NCBI GenBank assembly: GCA_002937555.1
Contig: PTKB01000006.1
Coordinates: 1-29,193, forward strand
Length of the DNA stretch: 29,193 bases
Reading direction: 5' to 3'
From: Alphaproteobacteria bacterium MarineAlpha10_Bin2
GTDB taxonomy: Bacteria > Pseudomonadota > Alphaproteobacteria > UBA828
Positions within the stretch are counted from its first letter, which is position 1, and each line of letters opens with the position of its first letter. The notes under the pieces were generated by a model. The model ran no database searches. It had not been told where the DNA came from and saw nothing but the letters and a program-made list of their open reading frames with translations. A program made the translations under genes and the position numbers. Of this stretch, positions 24,747-29,193 are shown in pieces.

Positions 24747-24908
24747 ATGACTTATATTTGGATGTGGCGCGCGGAAACGGGAGAGGCGCTGACCTCTACC
24801 GTGACGCGCGCCTCGACCAAATGGGCGACTCTCGGTGGAGACCACCCGCAGGACTTGCTGCCCAAAATGATGAAAACAGCCGTCGATAAGATGTTCTCGG
24901 GAAGCTGA
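24747..24908 (+). CDS. Unrecognised 53-residue ORF, possibly a gene fragment
   Basis: The reading frame has GC-rich third positions in spite of the AT-rich DNA before it. It encodes a soluble-looking peptide starting MTYIWMWRAETGEALTS and ending in a helix (DLLPKMMKTAVDKMFSGS). The W.AETGE start looks like the middle of a beta-rich domain and the end like a natural C terminus, so this may be the 3' remnant of a longer, possibly lipoprotein-type, gene. No ribosome-binding site is seen. I recognise no family. Confidence 0.35.
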   Translation: MTYIWMWRAETGEALTSTVTRASTKWATLGGDHPQDLLPKMMKTAVDKMFSGS

Positions 24909-25245
24909 TTGTTTTTGCCGGCGGCCGCGTATGGGCCAAGGCGACGCGAAAAATTCAGACACGCATTGATTCCAAATTGGCGGGATCGAGATCGTCTCCA
25001 AGATAGTAATCCGTGGGCGGGCGAAATGACGTTCCGAGCCTGACCATTCATCGCCTATAGGAATCCGGGCCCTAAGCCGCGTTCAAGACCGGCTTTCTGC
25101 CGGCCGGCCTTTCGCCTCGACTTCGATCGATGCCCAACCCATACTCCGGCGCGCCATGCATCCGCCCTCCCTTAGCTTTTCGAAGTCCTGTCCCGCTGCG
25201 CCAAATGGCGCGCGATTCGCGGCATGACGCTTTGAGTCCCTTTCG
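24909..25245. other. 337-base spacer before the EamA transporter gene
   Basis: No firmly supported gene. A 30-residue frame on the - strand (25047 to 24955, with RPPTDYYLGDDLDPANLE) looks protein-like but lacks a ribosome site and a recognisable family. A GC-rich imperfect stem (CCGGCTTTCTGCCGG, near 25090) is present. No clear promoter for the transporter gene is visible. Confidence 0.4.
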
Positions 25246-26124
25246 ATGCTAGAGAACGCCGTCTTTTGGGGGGCGGGGTGCGCGATTGTTTGGGGGTTCT
25301 CGGACTATATCGCGCGCCTTGCCGGGCGCTCCGTCGGCCCGATGGCGGCGACCTTCGCGATGATGATGGTTGGTGGGGTGCTGATCGCCGCCATCATGGC
25401 GGTGATGGGAACGCCGGTAGAGTGGCGCCTCGACGGGCTGCATTGGCTGCTGGCCATCGGCGCCGGCGTGACCCTCGGCGCGGTGCTGTTTTTCTATGCC
25501 GTCACACATGGGCCGGTGTCGCTCGCCGCACCCATGGTGGCGTGTTATCCGGCCGTCGCAGTGCCGATATCGGTCGTACTCGGCGCCCAGCCCAAGCCGA
25601 TCATATGGGGCGCTATGGCGATCACCCTGGCCGGCATCTGGCTGGTGGCGCGGACCGTCTCCGCCAGAGGCGGAGAAGACGCAGCGAAGGAATATACCCC
25701 CGCCGTGATCCGCCGCACGATCGTCCTGTCGCTTGCCGCCGCCAGCATCTATGCCGCCTCGCTCACCGCTGCGGACCGCGCCATCGAGATATACGGATCT
25801 CTGCAAACCGTACTCGTGATTCGCCTGATGGGCACGGTTGTCCTCATGGCCGTGCTGCTGGGCCGGCGCGAGAAGGTGCGCTTTCCCATGCGCGTCTGGC
25901 CGGTGCTGGTGGCTTTCGGCATCCTCGATACGCTCGGCCACCTGTTCCTGTTTTTCGGCCTCGAAACCACCCGCGGCGAATACGCCATCGTCGCCAGCGT
26001 TGCCTATACGGCGGTCACCGTGCTGCTTGCGCGCATCTTTCTGCACGAGCCGGTCTCGAAGCCGCAATGGGGCGGGGTCGCGCTCATCATTGCAGGCGTC
26101 GCCATCCTCGGCGCGTTCGGCTGA
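25246..26124 (+). CDS. EamA/DMT-family transporter
   Basis: The 292-residue product is a ten-helix drug/metabolite-type transporter made of two EamA halves. The first half runs from about residue 4 to 135 (WGFSDYIARLAGRSVGP, FFYAVTHGPVSLAAPMVACYPAVAVPIS), the second from about 153 to 290 (FLFFGLETTRGEYAIVASVAYTAVTVLLARIFLHEPV, quoted in parts as the typical EamA end, and GVALIIAGVAILG). Members export or import small metabolites such as amino acids; the substrate cannot be predicted. The ATG at 25246 has only a weak ribosome site. It is convergent with the parvulin gene, their stops 19 bases apart, and stands alone on this strand. Confidence 0.88.
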   Translation: MLENAVFWGAGCAIVWGFSDYIARLAGRSVGPMAATFAMMMVGGVLIAAIMAVMGTPVEWRLDGLHWLLAIGAGVTLGAVLFFYAVTHGPVSLAAPMVACYPAVAVPISVVLGAQPKPIIWGAMAITLAGIWLVARTVSARGGEDAAKEYTPAVIRRTIVLSLAAASIYAASLTAADRAIEIYGSLQTVLVIRLMGTVVLMAVLLGRREKVRFPMRVWPVLVAFGILDTLGHLFLFFGLETTRGEYAIVASVAYTAVTVLLARIFLHEPVSKPQWGGVALIIAGVAILGAFG

Positions 26125-26143
26125 CCCCGAGGGCCTGCGGCGT

Positions 26144-26425
26144 TTAGTCCGTGCGGCTGGTGACCTCGAGCAAGTGGTAGCCGAACTGGGTTTTCACCGG
26201 CCCCTGAACTTCGTTCAAGGGGGCCGAAAAAACGACGGCATCGAATTCCTTGACCATCTGGCCCGGCCCGAATTCGCCGAGATCGCCGCCCTTGCGGCTC
26301 GACGGGCAGGTCGAATGCTGCTTCGCCACTTCGGCGAAGTCCTCGCCGCCAGAAATTCTCGCCTTGAGCTCTTCGCAAAGAGCTTCGCTTTCAACCAAAA
26401 TATGCCGAGCGCCGGCTTGAGCCAT
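26144..26425 (-). CDS. Single-domain parvulin peptidyl-prolyl isomerase (PpiC type)
   Basis: The 93-residue product is a complete stand-alone parvulin domain: RHILVESEALCEELKARI at the start, GEDFAEVAKQHSTCPSSRKGG, DLGEFGPGQMVKEFDAVVF and FGYHLLEVTSR at the end, including the conserved His, Cys and Gly-Gly-Asp-Leu-Gly residues. Such proteins catalyse cis-trans isomerisation of peptidyl-proline bonds. No signal peptide is present, so it is probably cytoplasmic. ATG 26425 is preceded by GGAGAA. The subtilase gene ends 95 bases upstream on the same strand, so they may share a transcript, and folding of the protease is a possible link (inference). Confidence 0.93.
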   Translation of the reverse strand: MAQAGARHILVESEALCEELKARISGGEDFAEVAKQHSTCPSSRKGGDLGEFGPGQMVKEFDAVVFSAPLNEVQGPVKTQFGYHLLEVTSRTD

Positions 26426-26520
26426 GGGAATTCTCCGTATGATTTATTGTTGGTGATTGGCCCGCACCGGACCGCCGGCGGAACATAACCGGTGTGCATC
26501 GCCGTGAACAGAGCGGAAGA

Positions 26521-28011
26521 TTAGAATATTTGGCCCTCGGCGCGCGGTTGGATATCGTCATCGGCGATGGCCGGTAGATCGGCTTCCAGAATCGCCGGCA
26601 CGTATAATATCCACGGGTGTTTGTACGCATAGATAGGCTGGTTGGGCGCCGTTGGTACGTCAAGCTTGCGCGTTTCGGTGCTGTGCAGGAGGCGGCGGAA
26701 GGCTTCGACCCGGCGCCAATTGCCGGCGCCGTATTTGGCGCCGATATTCGCCGCCTTCAGCCGTAGCCACATCGCCGCCGCCGCGGCCACATGCACGGTG
26801 CCGTAGGACGTGCCGTCGCCGCCGCCGTCGGTCGAGCTCAAGTTGCGCGCGCTGTCGGCCTCGGCCACCGCCCGGTCGATACATGCCGAGGGCGCCCAGA
26901 TATCGATGAACTGGTCGTCGCCGGCAATATGGCGCGTCCCGCCGCGCACATATTCATTGTAGATTTCCAGCTTGAAATTTTCTGCCGCGGCATGGGCCGC
27001 CGGAATCTTGCGGTCCTTCGGCTGTACGCCGCCGACGCCGATGGTGCGGAAATAGCGACCCGGATAGGTCACCGTGTCGGTATATTGACCGCCGGCGGCG
27101 CAAACGATCACGCCGGCCATATAGGCGCGGTCGAGCGCCTGGCCCATCTCTTCGCCGCCCGACATCCAGCCTAAGCTAATGCTGATCACCTGGCAGCCCG
27201 CCGCCACCAGATGATCGATGGAACCGGCGACCCGCCCACGCGCCGCATCCGTCATCAGCACGACCGAGCGCACCGCGCGGCACGGCACCACAGGGAGGCC
27301 CGGGGCGACGCCGATCTTGCCGCCGGCGAGCACGCTGCCGGTGCGCAAGCCATGGCCGGGAACGTCCGGCGGCAAGCGCATCGGCACATAGGTCAGCGGA
27401 TCCTCCGGATTGCTGTCGCCGTCCATAAAGTCCTTCCCAACCTGCCAGCGGATGGTTTTGTTGGTGCGCGTATTGCCACCGTCCGCCGCCGGTGTACTCT
27501 CCCACTGGCCAAACACGCTGTGTGCCACATAGCCGGTATCGACATGTCCGACCTTGATGTTCCCCCAATCGGTCTTGCCGTCCTTCTTGGGCAGCTTGCC
27601 CAGCGCTTTCTGTGCATCGATGAGACGTAGATTCCAGTAGCTCGATCTAGGTGGAGATTGGCTAAACGGCAGCGCGTCGTTGGTCAGAAGCGAAACATCG
27701 GCGATTGCCTCGGCAAAGGCGAGATTGACCTTCTGGCCGCTGAACGAAGTTGGATTTGCGTTGATCTTATCTAGCTTTGCCCGACCCGGCGTGGCGGAGA
27801 ACGAAATGGTCTCCGGCTTGAGGTGAAACTTCCAATCGGGGTTATAATTGGCTTGCCGCGCCACCACTTCGCCGCTTAATCCGAGCGCCCCGGTGCTAAT
27901 CGCGCCCTGCGCTGCTTCAAGGCGGTCGAGATCGCTTAGCATGACGAAGAAAGGCGACAGGCCGCCGCCATAGCTAAACTTGAAATACGCCTTACAAGGT
28001 TTATCGGCCAT
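26521..28011 (-). CDS. Subtilisin-like (S8) protease with BP74-type N-terminal domain
   Basis: The 496-residue product starts at ATG 28011 behind a strong GGGGAGA site. Residues 7-72 match the pattern of the BP74 N-terminal domain: AYFKFSYGGG, FFVMLSDLDRLEAAQ, SGEVV, then YNPDWKFHLKPETISF. After a linker, an S8 peptidase domain has Asp158 (VGHVDTGY), His220 (PGHGLRTGSVLAGG) and Ser402 (GTSYGTVHVAAAAA), the full catalytic triad in the proper order. The oxyanion-hole Asn of subtilisins (AAGN) is replaced by Gly (CAAGGQ, 304-309). No signal peptide is found, so it may act in the cytoplasm or leave by another route. The upstream gene is a frameshifted membrane protein (52-base gap), the downstream one a parvulin. 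The BP74 assignment is from remembered pattern, not a search. Confidence 0.85.
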   Translation of the reverse strand: MADKPCKAYFKFSYGGGLSPFFVMLSDLDRLEAAQGAISTGALGLSGEVVARQANYNPDWKFHLKPETISFSATPGRAKLDKINANPTSFSGQKVNLAFAEAIADVSLLTNDALPFSQSPPRSSYWNLRLIDAQKALGKLPKKDGKTDWGNIKVGHVDTGYVAHSVFGQWESTPAADGGNTRTNKTIRWQVGKDFMDGDSNPEDPLTYVPMRLPPDVPGHGLRTGSVLAGGKIGVAPGLPVVPCRAVRSVVLMTDAARGRVAGSIDHLVAAGCQVISISLGWMSGGEEMGQALDRAYMAGVIVCAAGGQYTDTVTYPGRYFRTIGVGGVQPKDRKIPAAHAAAENFKLEIYNEYVRGGTRHIAGDDQFIDIWAPSACIDRAVAEADSARNLSSTDGGGDGTSYGTVHVAAAAAMWLRLKAANIGAKYGAGNWRRVEAFRRLLHSTETRKLDVPTAPNQPIYAYKHPWILYVPAILEADLPAIADDDIQPRAEGQIF

Positions 28012-28063
28012 CGCTTTCTCCCCTATCATACGCCGCCTGTGGTGGTGGTCTCTGAGCGTCCGT

Positions 28064-28823
28064 TTATTTGGTCTTCGAATGCGGAACCGCTTTGTGGGCA
28101 AGATATCCGGCGTGGCTGATAAGCAGGATGTAGATGAAAGACTGGCTGAGTGTCGGCAGCTCTTTGATATCCCCGGCAGTCTGGGCAAACGCGTTGGCGA
28201 TCATCAGCCCGTAGATCACGGCGGCGATGACGGTGAATACCGCCATTTGCACCTTGCCGATATCCACATGCGCGGAGTTGCCGACCTCCTCGCCTTTGAA
28301 GATATCGATGAATTTGGCGTCTTTCACGTGGCGATTACTGTGAATGACACCCGTGATCGCGACGCCGCCGCGTCCATCGGCGTCGGGCTCGACTTCCGCA
28401 TCCGATTTCTCTTTCTCATCAATCTTAAGGGAGAATTTTGCATTCTTCGCGAGTGGTGACCCGACCAGGGAAACAGCGCCTATACCGAGCAGCCAAAAGA
28501 ACTCCGGCGGAATTTCGAGACTGGCTACATTAAATTTGAAATTCCAAGAGTAAGCAGCGTAGATGGTGGCTGCGATCAGCACCGTCCATATGGCCATTTG
28601 AATGCGCGAGAGCGAGACCTTGTTGCGCCCATCGACGGAACAGGCCCTTCCAACAGTCGGTGACCCATTTGTCCGTCGCCAGCGCCAGGGCGCCGATGAG
28701 CGCGCCGAATGTCAGCCACTGCCCGGTGAGCGCGCTGGTGTCCGCCGGGCGCCAAAATACGCCGGCCAAAACCAGGCCCGCCGCCGCCGCGAAAAACAGA
28801 ATTGCCGCATAGTATTTCCCCAT
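28064..28823 (-). pseudogene. Membrane protein gene interrupted by a frameshift near 28645
   Basis: Two overlapping frames read as one protein. The first (ATG 28823) gives two helices (YYAAILFFAAAAGLVLAGVF; LTFGALIGALALA) up to DKWVTDCWKG, then loses protein character. The +1 frame from 28645 continues with VDGRNKVSLSRIQMAIWTV and runs to the stop at 28064 with about four more helices. One extra base, most simply in the GGAAGGG run at 28645-28651, explains it; sequencing error, real mutation or frameshifting are all possible. The second part has an internal repeat: RIQMAIWTVLIAATIY and KVQMAVFTVIAAVIY, each followed by a second helix. It lies 52 bases upstream of the protease gene. If the shift is not real, this is an intact ~250-residue protein of unknown function. 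Confidence 0.75.
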
Positions 28824-28832
28824 TATCCGATT

Positions 28833-28848
28833 TCCAATCTAAATTGGA
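28833..28848. repeat. Small inverted repeat upstream of the membrane protein gene
   Basis: TCCAAT and ATTGGA flank a CTAA loop, 10 bases before the ATG at 28823 in an AT-rich gap (28849-28920). It overlaps the place where a ribosome site would lie, so it could affect translation or be an operator. Weak evidence. Confidence 0.35.
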
Positions 28849-28986
28849 GAAAATCTACTGACTATTTATTGTCATAACTAGAATACTGAAATATACGTAC
28901 TTAATTTAGCAAGCATTTGCGCCGCTGCCGGCGCCCATCTTGGCCCTGCCGCCCTTCGAATATCGCCGTTTCAATTGCCGGTAATA

Positions 28987-29193
28987 CTACGTAAGTGCTC
29001 TGGACGTCGCTGTCGCGGCGAACAGTTCGCGCCGTGCCAGACCCTCTTCCAATACGACGACCAGCAGTTTCCGTCGCGCCAGGCGCGCGGCGAAATCCGC
29101 ATCGCCGTGCACTTCTTGGATCGCCTCGCCGTTCTCCTCTTCCGCCGCCACCGTGATGCGGGCGGAATCGAGATATTGCCCGGTGAGTTCGAT
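28987..29193 (-). CDS. 3' end of an unknown gene running off the window
   Basis: On the - strand a frame is open from the window edge to a TAG at 28987-28989, giving the last 68 residues. Codon use (G/C at third positions) is as in neighbouring genes. The visible part is mixed alpha/beta: QYLDSARITVAAEEENGEA, then DFAARLARRKLLVVVLEEGL and a tail LFAATATSRALT. No family is recognised. It lies upstream of the membrane protein gene on the same strand, 163 bases away, and could belong to the same gene group. Confidence 0.55.
   Translation of the reverse strand: MELTGQYLDSARITVAAEEENGEAIQEVHGDADFAARLARRKLLVVVLEEGLARRELFAATATSRALT

Overview
The window looks like a chromosomal segment of a GC-rich alphaproteobacterium. 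The evidence is gene content and order. One block is yajC-secD-secF-Mth938/NDUFAF3-like plus a nearby squalene/phytoene-synthase-family (NDUFAF6-like) gene and trmFO. The other is uvrA divergent from ssb-gyrA-coaD-queA-tgt. The order Rhodospirillales or a relative is plausible, but this is inference. Both blocks encode core machinery and have the GC-rich third positions expected of one genome.

Layout. 1-3614: 3' part of yajC, then secD, secF and an Mth938/NDUFAF3-like gene, all on + and tightly spaced (Sec translocon accessory complex plus a putative complex I assembly factor). 3615-3821: convergent spacer with two long inverted repeats and a good intrinsic terminator. 3822-5830 (-): hydroxysqualene dehydroxylase-like hpnE, a 30-residue membrane microprotein and a short PuuD-type membrane protein. 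5918-6754 (+): NDUFAF6-like protein with the synthase fold but without the aspartate-rich motifs. 6715-9914 (-): a TPR/2-oxoglutarate-oxygenase protein followed by trmFO. 10062-12527 (+): a large exported protein with caspase, SH3 and formylglycine-generating-enzyme-like domains. 12674-15553 (-): uvrA. 15723-21856 (+): ssb, gyrA (with a recognisable promoter), coaD, queA and tgt.

At 21935-22010 there is a tRNA-Lys(UUU) with its own promoter. Everything to its right looks like accessory DNA. First come 422 bases without a gene that hold a pair of short direct repeats. Then follow a PhzS-like flavin monooxygenase, a 5'-truncated short-chain dehydrogenase, about 840 bases with only a tiny ORF and repeats, and an EamA transporter. 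The last block is on the - strand. It holds the 3' end of an unknown gene, a frameshifted membrane protein with an internally duplicated motif, a subtilisin-like protease with a BP74-type N-terminal domain, and a single-domain parvulin.

Most interesting parts: (i) the association of NDUFAF3- and NDUFAF6-like genes with secDF, split by an hpnE/PuuD-like insertion; (ii) the caspase-SH3-FGE protein divergent from a TPR-oxygenase; (iii) the right-hand membrane protein/BP74-subtilase/parvulin module, which I cannot match to a described system. No CRISPR array, insertion sequence, rRNA, integrase or reverse transcriptase gene was found.
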